Of a DNA stretch of 64,000 nucleotides, positions 9,925 to 18,967 are shown piece after piece. The notes under the pieces were generated by a model that saw only the letters and a program-made list of their open reading frames with translations, was not told where the DNA came from and searched no databases. Every line of letters starts with the position of its first letter. The first letter of the stretch is position 1. The position numbers and the translations under genes were made by a program. Source of the stretch: Bdellovibrionales bacterium CG12_big_fil_rev_8_21_14_0_65_38_15 (lineage in GTDB: Bacteria > Bdellovibrionota > Bacteriovoracia > Bacteriovoracales > Bacteriovoracaceae). Where the stretch lies: assembly GCA_002787775.1 (NCBI GenBank), contig PCUW01000050.1, forward strand, positions 1 through 64,000. Direction: 5' to 3'.

Positions 9925-12111
9925 ATGTCTATTTCCCGATCGATACTATTTCTTCTTCTTGTTCCCGCTCTTTCTTTTGGACAGGGCAGCTCGCCCAAGC
10001 AATCTATATCTGAAGCTCAAAAAGATAAGCTTGTAGGAAATATTTTAAAAAACACTCTTGAAACATATCATTATAAGAAACTTAAAATTAATGACGGTCT
10101 GTCTTCAATGGCTTTTGATAAGTTTTTAGAGAAGATTGATTATAGTAAGCAATTTTTAACAAGAACTGATGTTGATAGTCTTTCAAAGTACAGAAAGCAA
10201 CTAGATGATGAAATGGTAAGTGGTAACGTTGAAATTTCTAATGCTGCTGCGGCCATTTTGAAAAAGCGTGTGGCACAGATTGAAGGTTTTAGAGATGACT
10301 TTTTTAAAAAACCTTTTGATTTCACAGATGATGAAACTCTTGAAATGGATCCAAAAAAACGTGAGTGGACAAAAAATGATAAGCAGCTAAAAGAATTATG
10401 GAGAAAAATCTTTAAGAACTCAGTTTTAGGAAATTACTTAGCTTTAAGAGATACAGCACAAGACAAAGATAAAAAGAAAGATGACAAAAAAGCTAAAAAG
10501 AAGAAAGAAGAAAAGAAGCTAACTGATAAAGAAATGTTAGCCAAAGCTCATAAAACAACTTCAGAAAAATACGATAAAATTTTCTCTCGTTTAAAAAAAC
10601 AAGACAGAGAAGATACGCTTGAAAGTTTTTATAATTCTATTACAGAAGTTTTTGATCCACATACTTCCTATTTACCACCAAAAAGAAAGGAAGACTTTGA
10701 TATCGATATCTCTGGTCAACTAGAAGGTATTGGTGCCGTTCTACAAGAAGACGGCTCACAAATTAAAGTCGTTAAAATTGTCCCTGGTGGAGCAGCATGG
10801 AGACAAAAAGAACTTGAAGTTGAAGATGTCATTATGTCAGTTTCAGAAGGGGACGGCGAACCAGTCTCACTTCTCGATATGAGTGTTGATGATGCCGTAA
10901 GATATATCCGTGGTAAAAAAGGTACTGAAGTAAGGCTGTCTGTTCGTAAAGCTGATGGAAGTCGAAAAATCGTTCCAATTGTTAGAGATGTTGTTCAAAT
11001 TGATGCTTCATATGCAAGATCATCAGTCATTGAGCATCCGAAACTTAAAGGCAAGGTCGGTTATATTAAGCTTCCTAAGTTCTATAGAGACTTTGGTGAT
11101 GTCGATAGAAACTGTACTAATGATGTTAGAGATGAACTTCGTCGCCTAAAAGCCGAGAAAGTCGATTCTATCATTCTTGATCTTAGAGATAACGGAGGCG
11201 GAGCACTTGAAGATGCTCGTCAGATGAGCGGATTGTTTATTGAAAAAGGTCCAATCGTCCAAGTTAGAGACCACGAAAATGATGTTTCTGTTTTAGAAGA
11301 CACTGATCCTACAGTTGAATGGGATGGACCGCTTATCGTTCTTGTGAATAGGTTCAGTGCCTCAGCATCTGAGATTTTGGCAGGAGCAATGCAAGACTAT
11401 GGGCGAGCTGTTATTGTCGGAAGTGAACAGACTCACGGTAAGGGAACAGTACAAGTTCTTCTAAGTCTGAATCAAGGACCGCTGACTATGTTTGCTCCGC
11501 AAATGGGAGCTCTAAAAGTTACAATCCAAAAGTTTTATCGTGTTAATGGAGAATCTACTCAATTTAAAGGTATCCGTCCTGATATCGTTATGCCGGATGT
11601 CTTTAGTTATACAAAATCTTTAGAGCAGGACCTTGAGAATGCTCTTGAGTACGACACTATTAGCCCACAAGCCTATAAAAAATGGGATAAATTTAAAACA
11701 GATATTCCAAACCTTAAAAAGCTAAGTATGGAACGATCAAAAAATAATGATCGATTAAATGCCATGCTTGATTATGCCAAGGTTTTAGAAAAGAAAAATA
11801 AAGAAACGGCGACTTCGTTGAAAATGGATAAGGTTCTAGAGCAAGATAAGAACAATGATGTGCTTGCAAAGAAATTTAAGTTTGATGAAGCAAATAAAGA
11901 GATCAAAATTTCAGCATTCGAAGCTTCCATTAAGTCTCATCAAAATATTAAGCCAGGTGATGAGAAACAGTGGAAAGAAGATTTAAAGCAAAGAGGGGAT
12001 GAGTGGATCGAGGTGCTTCAAAAAGACGCCATTCTCGAAGAGGCTCTCTATATCTCTGAGGATTTAACTAATGCTGTTTCTAAGAGTTCTCTTAGTATGA
12101 TGTCAAAGTGA
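9925..12111 (+). CDS. prc: tail-specific (C-terminal processing) protease Prc, family S41A
   Basis: This periplasmic protease degrades proteins with nonpolar C-termini and often trims murein hydrolases or lipoproteins. The 728 residues start with a signal peptide (SILFLLLVPALSFGQ). Next come the N-terminal helical domain, a PDZ domain (~260-345, QLEGIGAVLQEDGSQIKVV), and the S41 core with VNRFSASASEILAGAMQDYG (Ser480) and THGKGTVQ (Lys506) forming the Ser-Lys dyad. A C-terminal helical region follows. Length is close to E. coli Prc (682). An extra Lys/Asp/Glu-rich stretch at ~180-200 is unusual. CGGAG precedes the ATG. Two small genes follow closely downstream. Confidence 0.94.
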   Translation: MSISRSILFLLLVPALSFGQGSSPKQSISEAQKDKLVGNILKNTLETYHYKKLKINDGLSSMAFDKFLEKIDYSKQFLTRTDVDSLSKYRKQLDDEMVSGNVEISNAAAAILKKRVAQIEGFRDDFFKKPFDFTDDETLEMDPKKREWTKNDKQLKELWRKIFKNSVLGNYLALRDTAQDKDKKKDDKKAKKKKEEKKLTDKEMLAKAHKTTSEKYDKIFSRLKKQDREDTLESFYNSITEVFDPHTSYLPPKRKEDFDIDISGQLEGIGAVLQEDGSQIKVVKIVPGGAAWRQKELEVEDVIMSVSEGDGEPVSLLDMSVDDAVRYIRGKKGTEVRLSVRKADGSRKIVPIVRDVVQIDASYARSSVIEHPKLKGKVGYIKLPKFYRDFGDVDRNCTNDVRDELRRLKAEKVDSIILDLRDNGGGALEDARQMSGLFIEKGPIVQVRDHENDVSVLEDTDPTVEWDGPLIVLVNRFSASASEILAGAMQDYGRAVIVGSEQTHGKGTVQVLLSLNQGPLTMFAPQMGALKVTIQKFYRVNGESTQFKGIRPDIVMPDVFSYTKSLEQDLENALEYDTISPQAYKKWDKFKTDIPNLKKLSMERSKNNDRLNAMLDYAKVLEKKNKETATSLKMDKVLEQDKNNDVLAKKFKFDEANKEIKISAFEASIKSHQNIKPGDEKQWKEDLKQRGDEWIEVLQKDAILEEALYISEDLTNAVSKSSLSMMSK

Positions 12112-12118
12112 CCTAGAA

Positions 12119-12343
12119 ATGTTTGATAATAGTGAAATTGAAGAATTATTAAATAAGTTAGAAGATATTGAAGATGAGGTTTTGGCAGCCTCTCTTCTTA
12201 GTGAGTTCAATGCCAAGTCAAAAGTCTTAGGTCAACTTCTCATGAATATTGACACTAGCTTAAGTCACGATGAGTGGAAAAAGAGATGCGACATTGCAAA
12301 AAAAGAACTTGATAGTGTTCTTAGTAAGATTAAAGATTATTAG
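12119..12343 (+). CDS. small acidic helical protein of unknown function
   Basis: The product is 74 residues without signal or membrane segment, rich in Glu, Asp, Leu and Lys, and probably all helix. It starts 7 bases after the prc stop and ends 8 bases before the RDD gene, so it probably belongs to their operon. I see no clear Shine-Dalgarno, so translation may rely on coupling to prc. I do not recognise the family. Confidence 0.6.
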   Translation: MFDNSEIEELLNKLEDIEDEVLAASLLSEFNAKSKVLGQLLMNIDTSLSHDEWKKRCDIAKKELDSVLSKIKDY

Positions 12344-12351
12344 GAATGTAA

Positions 12352-13038
12352 ATGAGCGATAACAAAGACGATGATTGGGATTTTAAAGTAGATCGTGGTG
12401 TTACCCCCCACGATGCTAAAAGTGATATCAAATCAAGACTGGGCAAAAAGCAAAGTCTTGAGGATATCGCTGCTGCTTTTTCAGATGAACCTGAAGCTCC
12501 ATCGGAACTTGTTCTTGATCACGAGGCAACTGTTCCTAGACGTGAAAGGCTTGAAAATTTCAAAAAATCACATGCCTTAGAGCGATATGCTGCTATCAAG
12601 CCTGCGCCGCTTGGACGAAGAATTAAAAGTTTAATGATCGATGTGATTTTTCAGATAGCTCTAATCGGCGCTGGAGTCATAGTTTTCCCTTTTACAAAGC
12701 AATTTCTTGAAAGAAACTTGCCTAGCGGAGTTCTTAGCGAAGTTCCTCATCCCGAAATTGTTTTGCAGTCTATACTTCCAGTATTGTTGTTACTTTTTTT
12801 TCATATTATTCCAACATGCTCATCGCGAAAGTCTCTTGGAAAAAAAATACTTTCAATTCGTATTGGCAGTAAGTTCGAAGATGGAAAAGTTAGCAAGAAA
12901 TGTATCTTTATAAGAGAAGTTATTATCAAGCCATTGAGTTTACTTTCTGTTGTAGGTATTTTAATTATTTTTGTTAATTCAAAAAGAAGAGCTCTTCATG
13001 ACTATATCTGTGGAACTGCTGTCTACGATGAACTTTAG
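12352..13038 (+). CDS. RDD family membrane protein
   Basis: The 228-residue protein has a ~75-residue charged cytoplasmic N-terminus (DDDWDFKVDRGV...), then an RDD domain. The domain shows APLGRRIKSLMIDVIFQIALIG with the conserved Arg and Asp of the first helix, a second hydrophobic segment at ~138-155, SLGKKILSIRIGS, and a third segment ending in SKRRALHDYICGTAVYD. RDD proteins are of poorly defined function; some have been linked to ion transport. AGGAA lies 8 bases before the ATG. The stop overlaps the convergent pilT stop by 4 bases. Confidence 0.87.
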   Translation: MSDNKDDDWDFKVDRGVTPHDAKSDIKSRLGKKQSLEDIAAAFSDEPEAPSELVLDHEATVPRRERLENFKKSHALERYAAIKPAPLGRRIKSLMIDVIFQIALIGAGVIVFPFTKQFLERNLPSGVLSEVPHPEIVLQSILPVLLLLFFHIIPTCSSRKSLGKKILSIRIGSKFEDGKVSKKCIFIREVIIKPLSLLSVVGILIIFVNSKRRALHDYICGTAVYDEL

Positions 13039-14123
13039 TCGACAACCATTTTTTTCATAAAATCTGTTTGTGATGTCGCTGCTGACAATGCCGTCTCTTT
13101 GGAGATAACTCCACGTTCATAGAGATTAATTATATGCTGATCAAATGTTTGTGAACCTTCTCCATCAGGAGTTCTGCCCTGAGCGATGATTGTATTAATC
13201 CTTGAGAGCGGCTCTTTGCCCATAATACATTCTTTAACACCTTGATTGTTAATCATGACCTCTTGAGCAATAACAACTTTCTTTTTATTGATGGCCTTAA
13301 GCATTCGCTGGCTAACGATAGCGGTTAAGTTTTCTGATAATCTTTTTCGAACTTCATTTTGCTCTTCAGGTGGAAACATTGAAATAATTCTTCCAATGGT
13401 ACTGATGGCGTCTGTTGTATGAACGGTTGAAAAAACAGCGTGTCCAGTCTCTGCAGCTTTAAGCGCAATTGCTACGGTTTCTGGATCTCTCATCTCTCCA
13501 ATTAAAATAACATCGGGGTCCTGACGTAGGGCCGATCTTAAAGCGGAGTTAAAGTCCACCGTGTCTCGACCAACTTCTCTTTGGCTAATCTTCGATTTTT
13601 TTTGAGGATGAAGATATTCAACAGGATCTTCAATCGTAACAATATGGCAGCCACGCGTTTCATTGATATGATCAATCATTGATGCAAGCGTTGTACTTTT
13701 TCCTGAGCCTGTAGCCCCTGTAACCATGACTAAGCCACGTCGACGATTGGCAATACTTTTGATAACCGGTGGTAGGCCAAGCTCAGCAATACTTGGTATT
13801 TTCATGCTTACAATTCTTAAAACTATTCCAGTTTTTCCGCTAAAGCGAAAAGAATTGAATCTCAAACGGCACAGATTTTCGATTTCATAAGATCCATCTG
13901 TTTCAGCTAGTTTTTCTATATGTTCTGCAGTGAGATTTTCATTTAAGAGTATGCCTAATAGGTCTAGGATATCGTCTTGAGCAAAAGCTTTTGTTTGTAC
14001 AGGAATGAGTTCTCCGCGAATTCTAAAGGCGGGAGCTTCTCCCATTCTAATGTGAACGTCGCTGGCACCATTATCAACGGCAACTTGTACTAAGCTTTGT
14101 AAGTTTTGTTTACTAAATCCCAT
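13035..14123 (-). CDS. pilT: type IV pilus retraction ATPase PilT
   Basis: PilT hexamers power pilus retraction and twitching motility. The 362 residues show the N-terminal GASDVHIRMGEAPAFRIRGEL domain, Walker A GATGSGKST, the Asp box IVTIEDPVEYLH, Walker B-type DPDVILIGEMRDPETV, the His box AVFSTVHTTDAISTIGRII, and the PilT-type segment AIVSQRML. The AIRNLIRE-like tail motif of canonical PilT is replaced by ECIMGKEPLSRINTIIAQG, so a PilU-like role remains possible. It lies apart from other pilus genes; the ATG is at 14123. Confidence 0.93.
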   Translation of the reverse strand: MGFSKQNLQSLVQVAVDNGASDVHIRMGEAPAFRIRGELIPVQTKAFAQDDILDLLGILLNENLTAEHIEKLAETDGSYEIENLCRLRFNSFRFSGKTGIVLRIVSMKIPSIAELGLPPVIKSIANRRRGLVMVTGATGSGKSTTLASMIDHINETRGCHIVTIEDPVEYLHPQKKSKISQREVGRDTVDFNSALRSALRQDPDVILIGEMRDPETVAIALKAAETGHAVFSTVHTTDAISTIGRIISMFPPEEQNEVRKRLSENLTAIVSQRMLKAINKKKVVIAQEVMINNQGVKECIMGKEPLSRINTIIAQGRTPDGEGSQTFDQHIINLYERGVISKETALSAATSQTDFMKKMVVD

Positions 14124-14185
14124 TGAGATATTTTTCCATGCGCAAGGCGCTTCTTCAACTGAATAGAATAGGTTATTGTATTTCT

Positions 14186-15157
14186 ATGAAGCAAAAAGCC
14201 TTAATCATAAGATTTTCAAGCTTTGGTGATATTATTCAAAGCCTCGCTTGCGTGCCGGATCTGGCACAAGACTATGATATTCATTTTTTGACGAAATCTC
14301 AGTTTGCTGCGCTGCCTTCTCTTCATCCAGATATCACTAAAGTCATACCATTTGATAAAAGTTTAGGTTTACTCGGTTTAGTAAAATTGGCGCTTCAATT
14401 AAGAAAGAATAATTACCATTTTATCTATGATGCCCATGAAAACCCAAGATCGAAGATTGTACGCATGGTTGTTAGTTTTTTTACATCAACCAAGGTTCAT
14501 GTAAGGAACAAGGAACGCTTTAAAAGATTTCTATTTTTTAAATTAAAAAGGCGATCAATTCTTCCGACACCTTATAAAGGGATGTTTTCGTATTGTGAGC
14601 CTGTGAACGTTAAGCCCAGATCCCAGCGATTTAAATTTGAACATCAGATTAGCGAGGATCGTCGTCAATTTTTAGATCAATTTAAGAATAGAATATGCTT
14701 AGTTCCATCAGCTGCGTGGGAGATGAAGCGCTGGCCGCTTGAGCATTGGAAAAGCTTAATTAAATCTTTAAATGGCCCTATGATGATCTTAGGTGGTCCA
14801 GAAGATACTTTTTGTAGAGAGCTTGCAGCCGTTTCTGATCACTGTGAAAACTTAGCTGGTAGTTTGTCATTAGTCGAAAGTTGCTACATTATTTCTATTT
14901 CGAAGGTTATTGTCTCAGCTGATACAGGTTTACTTCATGTCGCTGATATTCAAGAAATTCCGGCGATTGCCTTAATAGGGCCAACCGCCTTCGGTTACCC
15001 TAGTTTTGAATCCTCTGTTGTCATGGAGATTGCAATCGATTGCAAGCCTTGTTCTAAAGATGGAAGAGGAAAGTGCGTTCAATCGACTTGGCAAAAATGT
15101 ATGGTTGATATTTCTCCAAGCCAAGTTAAGCAAAAAATAATTCAGCTTATCGATTGA
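14186..15157 (+). CDS. glycosyltransferase family 9 (heptosyltransferase-like)
   Basis: The 323-residue protein from ATG 14186 begins KALIIRFSSFGDIIQSLACVPDL, the GT9 N-terminal signature of ADP-heptose:LPS heptosyltransferases. Upstream in-frame ATGs would add residues before this conserved start and lack support. CLVPSAAWEMKRWPLEHW, MMILGGPEDTF and SADTGLLHVADIQEIPAIALIGPT match the C-terminal nucleotide-sugar domain. A CKPCSKDGRGKCVQ...KCMVDI tail resembles the usual C-terminal Cys cluster. It probably adds a core LPS sugar at the inner membrane. It is convergent with the deaminase-like gene, overlapping by 16 bases. Confidence 0.87.
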   Translation: MKQKALIIRFSSFGDIIQSLACVPDLAQDYDIHFLTKSQFAALPSLHPDITKVIPFDKSLGLLGLVKLALQLRKNNYHFIYDAHENPRSKIVRMVVSFFTSTKVHVRNKERFKRFLFFKLKRRSILPTPYKGMFSYCEPVNVKPRSQRFKFEHQISEDRRQFLDQFKNRICLVPSAAWEMKRWPLEHWKSLIKSLNGPMMILGGPEDTFCRELAAVSDHCENLAGSLSLVESCYIISISKVIVSADTGLLHVADIQEIPAIALIGPTAFGYPSFESSVVMEIAIDCKPCSKDGRGKCVQSTWQKCMVDISPSQVKQKIIQLID

Positions 15158-16791
15158 ATAGATTTTTTTCTCATATCCCATAGAAGTGCGCTGATATAAG
15201 GTCTTCGATTTTCTTTTGTTGTCACCATAAGAAGCTTTGTAATTTTTAAATTCTCTGGATCTGAAAAGAGAAGTAAAAGCATTTCTTGAAGATAATTCGT
15301 CGATAAGGTGACGTAATTATCAGTACCAACACCAAGCTTTACCCCTTTTTTTTCCCACCATGAAAAAGGATGATCTTTATAATCTGGAAACATGCCAGTT
15401 AGTTTTAGATTTGATGATGGAAGAGCAATCAGCGATACTTGCTTGTTAATCATTCGATTTAAAACGTCATGTTGATAGTGTTCTATCTCTCTAGCTGTAT
15501 GAAACTTAGTTTTAATAAAAGATGTTTCTTCAGCATCTTCTAAAGGTGTTCCATTAAAAAGTTTTTCTTTAACAGAGGTATCATGCCAGGCCATATCGTC
15601 TAGCTCTTCGTGTTCCTGGGTTCCTGCCAGAATAGGTTGTTTTGCTTTATTCATCTCCATGACTCGTTGATAGAGCCTATGAAAATAGAAATTAGGATTT
15701 ATTCCTAAAGATAATCCATGTTCTAACGTATCGATATGCCAAATATTCATAGCATTATCGACTGACTGGACTCCTTTTCTAAGTATCCTCCAAGTTTCGC
15801 CGTGGTGAGATCGAATTCTAAAACCATTATATTGAAGTCTTCTTAAACCTGATCTCATTTCACTAAAATGAATTTTACGATAAAGTTCCTTTTCATCGCC
15901 AACGGTATCGACCTCATTTAATACACCCTTAAGCTCTGGAAATTTTTCTAAAAGATGTAATATGGTATCAACTTGTTGATCAAAATGTTCTCGTTTTGTT
16001 TTAAAGTTTAATGAATCAAAGAAATCGAGTTCTTTTCTAAAACTTGGAGATAAAACATAATTGAAAAAAGGGTATTCATTTTTAAACTTTTTAAACCCTT
16101 CGTTTAGACCTAAAACAACATCTTCTTCAGAGACATCTTCAAGCCCAGGGATTTGCTCAGAGTCCATTTGATTGGCGCGTGACAAGGTGAATTTAAGTCT
16201 TATCATTCCTACGTTGTATTTATGATAAAGTTCACTGGCCATATGGTAGGCAGCATCAACGTGAGCTTGTTTTGAATTAAGAATAAGTTTTGGAAGATAA
16301 AGGATTTTTAAATAAGTTTTAAAAAGCTCACCTTCTTTTAAACGAATGAGATTATCGACATCTGCTTCACAGGTGATCGGGACAGACTTGTCTCCATAAA
16401 CAGCTTTAATTTTCTCTTCATAGACCTTTCCATGTTTTCCTTCTAAAAGGACTTTAAGGCGAGGCCAGATAAACTCCGCTGTCAGTGAGCCTGTTAGATG
16501 GATATGTTCTTCATGGTAGGGTAGAGGAAAGCGTTTAAAGAAGTTAGCAAAAGCATGACTAACAGGATGGCCTAAGAGAGTATCTATATCCACTTCATCC
16601 TGCTGAAAGCCTGATAGAAGTCTTTGGAATTCTTGAATCAATTTTCCATGTGCCGTACTTTTTTTAAGAACTAAGGAATGAGCTAATAGTTCTAACGTAT
16701 CGGAGAGGGAGATCCCGTTTGTTTCACTAACAATTTGAACAAGAAGTGATTCAAGCTCTTTTAACGTTTCTTCACCTTTTTTCATAACCAT
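15142..16791 (-). CDS. adenosine deaminase-like protein with long extra segments
   Basis: Metal-ligand landmarks of the adenosine/AMP deaminase superfamily are in order: HIHLTGSL (His96, His98), RSHHGETW (329-335, the HAGE motif), LEHGLSLG (His358), ALPSSNLKLTG, and DHPFSWWEKKGVKLGVGTDN (ending ~492; Asp491 as the catalytic metal ligand). At 549 residues it is ~200 longer than bacterial Add. The extra length is a ~90-residue N-terminal helical part and an expanded region between ~110 and 325. ADA purine specificity is not proven. The start ATG lies 3 bases after the J-domain gene, so the two form an operon. Confidence 0.83.
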   Translation of the reverse strand: MVMKKGEETLKELESLLVQIVSETNGISLSDTLELLAHSLVLKKSTAHGKLIQEFQRLLSGFQQDEVDIDTLLGHPVSHAFANFFKRFPLPYHEEHIHLTGSLTAEFIWPRLKVLLEGKHGKVYEEKIKAVYGDKSVPITCEADVDNLIRLKEGELFKTYLKILYLPKLILNSKQAHVDAAYHMASELYHKYNVGMIRLKFTLSRANQMDSEQIPGLEDVSEEDVVLGLNEGFKKFKNEYPFFNYVLSPSFRKELDFFDSLNFKTKREHFDQQVDTILHLLEKFPELKGVLNEVDTVGDEKELYRKIHFSEMRSGLRRLQYNGFRIRSHHGETWRILRKGVQSVDNAMNIWHIDTLEHGLSLGINPNFYFHRLYQRVMEMNKAKQPILAGTQEHEELDDMAWHDTSVKEKLFNGTPLEDAEETSFIKTKFHTAREIEHYQHDVLNRMINKQVSLIALPSSNLKLTGMFPDYKDHPFSWWEKKGVKLGVGTDNYVTLSTNYLQEMLLLLFSDPENLKITKLLMVTTKENRRPYISALLWDMRKKSIQSIS

Positions 16792-16794
16792 GAT

Positions 16795-17904
16795 TTATTC
16801 CTGATCAACTTTTAAAAGTTCATAAGCAGCTTTAATTGTTCTAAAATTATCATTCACTTGTTGCATCACTTCGGTTGGGAAACCTTTTGATGCTATTCTA
16901 TCTGGATGCATAATTCGCGCTAGTCTTTTGTAGCGTCTTGACAAAACTCCAGGCGCTGGAATTGCTTCAAAGCCAAGAAGATCAAGTGCTATTTTGGGGT
17001 TTAAACTTTCGCTATCTGGTAATTTGTTAATAGCTTTTATTGTTGCTAACTCTTCTTTAATTGTATCGATGACATCTGTTGTTTTTCTTAACTTCTCTGA
17101 ATCATGTAAAATAGCTTTCCAAGGTAGACTGTCTATTCCAAAACCAAAGAGTTCCATCAGATCAGTTGCTTTTATTGGTTCATTAAAATTAACTAATTTT
17201 TCGACAATATCTTTAGTTCCTATTTTCGTTTTTTCATAAATCCACAAAATCCACGCTTTTTGTAATATCAGGACAGAGGTATGCCAACGTTTTGAAAGAG
17301 TTAAGGCTTCTTTGTATTCAATGTTAGTAAATGTATTTTTTATGATCTCGTGCAAGCTAACCATAATAGAAGCTTCACATAGGTCTTCATAGCCTGAGGG
17401 CTTATTTTTTTCGTTTATTAAATTTGCGTGAATGAGCCCGTAGCGAATTGATTTAATAAAGAGAGACTCGTCGATAGCAAAATCTAAATATTTTTCAAAT
17501 CTTCTTCTAAGTGCCGTAAGTTCTTCAGATTGACCCCATTGAAGAGAATCAAGAAGGTTTAATATTTTCTTTAATTCAACCATATGATCTTTATCGAGAT
17601 CTGTTTTATTGTGTTTTTGGGAGAGGTAGGAAAATTCACTTTTTACAAGCTCTAAATAATCAGCTTTTCTATCATCTTTCTTTGTTTTGCTCGAAGAATG
17701 TGTTGAAGTAACTGCAACGGTACCGGCCGCACCAGTAACTCGTAATAATTCTTCTTTTCTTTTAATCATTGTTTCTAAATCATGGGATGATTTTTTGGAT
17801 TTATAAGGGTTAAAAAACTCACCAACAAAAGGCGCTAATATTTTGGCTATGAGATACATAACCCCTATGATTGTGACAGCTTTTATAGCGAGTTCTATAT
17901 TCAT
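16795..17904 (-). CDS. membrane-anchored protein with C-terminal J-domain
   Basis: The 369-residue protein has one N-terminal membrane segment (~8-28), a long helical middle of unknown family, and a J-domain in the last ~65 residues: LDLLGFEAIPAPGVLSRRYKRLARIMHPDRI, with the HPD tripeptide that stimulates DnaK ATPase, then VNDNFRTIKAAYELL. A C-terminal J-domain behind a membrane anchor recalls DjlA, but the middle does not match it. A DnaK co-chaperone at the inner membrane is likely. The ATG at 17904 has AGG five bases before it. It is first in an operon with the deaminase-like gene. Confidence 0.82.
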   Translation of the reverse strand: MNIELAIKAVTIIGVMYLIAKILAPFVGEFFNPYKSKKSSHDLETMIKRKEELLRVTGAAGTVAVTSTHSSSKTKKDDRKADYLELVKSEFSYLSQKHNKTDLDKDHMVELKKILNLLDSLQWGQSEELTALRRRFEKYLDFAIDESLFIKSIRYGLIHANLINEKNKPSGYEDLCEASIMVSLHEIIKNTFTNIEYKEALTLSKRWHTSVLILQKAWILWIYEKTKIGTKDIVEKLVNFNEPIKATDLMELFGFGIDSLPWKAILHDSEKLRKTTDVIDTIKEELATIKAINKLPDSESLNPKIALDLLGFEAIPAPGVLSRRYKRLARIMHPDRIASKGFPTEVMQQVNDNFRTIKAAYELLKVDQE

Positions 17905-17968
17905 TAAAACCTACAAATTATTATCTAATTTCTATTCATTTTAACAGGAAGTATGGCATGATCATAGG

Positions 17969-18967
17969 ATGCTAGAATGGTCACTTAAAAAAATTGATTT
18001 GCCTCTTAAATTTCCATGGAAAATTGCCAGAGGTACCTCATTATCAAAAACGAACTTTATTGTCACAGTTGAATGCGATGGCAGTAGGGGACAAGGTGAA
18101 GTTGCTTTTAATATCCGATATAATGAGTCGGAAAAACTTATTGAAGAACAGTTTCAATTATTTTTAGATCATGGAGCAGAGGATATTTCCTCTTTAGAAA
18201 AACTCATTGCGCTGGTTAGTGAGCTTGATCTGGCTTGCTCTCTAAGCTTTGGACTTGAATCGGCGATGGCGCATCTCAATGCTCAAATGTCTGATCGCAC
18301 TATTCATCAACTCCTGTGTGTTCCCCAAGTTCATGGCATTCATACTTCATTTTCACTGCCTATGATGGAGCCCTCACAAATTGAGAAGTTCATTTCTGAG
18401 CATAAACTCTCTAGATTTGCCGCACTAAAAATTAAAATTGGAAGTGAGGGTGCTCTAGAAGTTATACAAGAGGTTCGAAAGTTTTATAAAGGGCCTCTTA
18501 GACTTGATGCAAATGAAGCCTATGATGACCCTTCGAGCTTCTTGAATTTAACTGAAAAGTTAAAAGACGTTCCTATACAATTTATAGAACAACCATTCCC
18601 CGCTAAGAACTTTGAAATGTATCGTGAAATTAAAAGCAAATCAGGTTTTCTAATATTTGCTGACGAATCTTTGACGAGTGGTGAAGTCACGCCCGAATTT
18701 AAAGATTTGTTTGATGGAGTAAATGTTAAACTTATGAAAGCTGGTGGATATATGCGTGGGCTCAAGCAGCTAAGAACGGCGCGCGAGCTTGGATTAAAAA
18801 CGATGCTTGGCTGTATGGTTGAAACGAGTCTAGGAATAAGTAGTGCTATGAATATAGCTAATAACGTTGATTTTTATGATCTTGATGGTTGCCTTCTAAT
18901 TTCAAGTGACCCATTTAATGCCATTCAAGAAGATAACGGCACCCTGAACTATAACTACGTCATTTAA
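17969..18967 (+). CDS. L-Ala-D/L-Glu epimerase-like protein (enolase superfamily)
   Basis: The enzyme would epimerise dipeptides such as L-Ala-D-Glu released from murein, for reuse as peptide. Family residues are visible: KIKIGSEG (the KxK acid/base Lys), RLDANEAYDD (metal Asp), FIEQPF (Glu), FADESLTSG (Asp), VNVKLMKAGG (second catalytic Lys), CMVETSLGISS, and the dipeptide-binding DLDG motif near the C-terminus. Length 332 is typical (YcjG/YkfB 321-366). Nearby MltD and lipoproteins fit a wall-recycling theme. The start has no Shine-Dalgarno, only a -10-like CATGAT 6 bases before the ATG. Exact dipeptide specificity is uncertain. Confidence 0.85.
   Translation: MLEWSLKKIDLPLKFPWKIARGTSLSKTNFIVTVECDGSRGQGEVAFNIRYNESEKLIEEQFQLFLDHGAEDISSLEKLIALVSELDLACSLSFGLESAMAHLNAQMSDRTIHQLLCVPQVHGIHTSFSLPMMEPSQIEKFISEHKLSRFAALKIKIGSEGALEVIQEVRKFYKGPLRLDANEAYDDPSSFLNLTEKLKDVPIQFIEQPFPAKNFEMYREIKSKSGFLIFADESLTSGEVTPEFKDLFDGVNVKLMKAGGYMRGLKQLRTARELGLKTMLGCMVETSLGISSAMNIANNVDFYDLDGCLLISSDPFNAIQEDNGTLNYNYVI

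Noticed and set aside
13035-14123. pilT as part of a pilus operon
   Set aside because: No other pil genes are adjacent; neighbours are an RDD protein and a GT9 enzyme.
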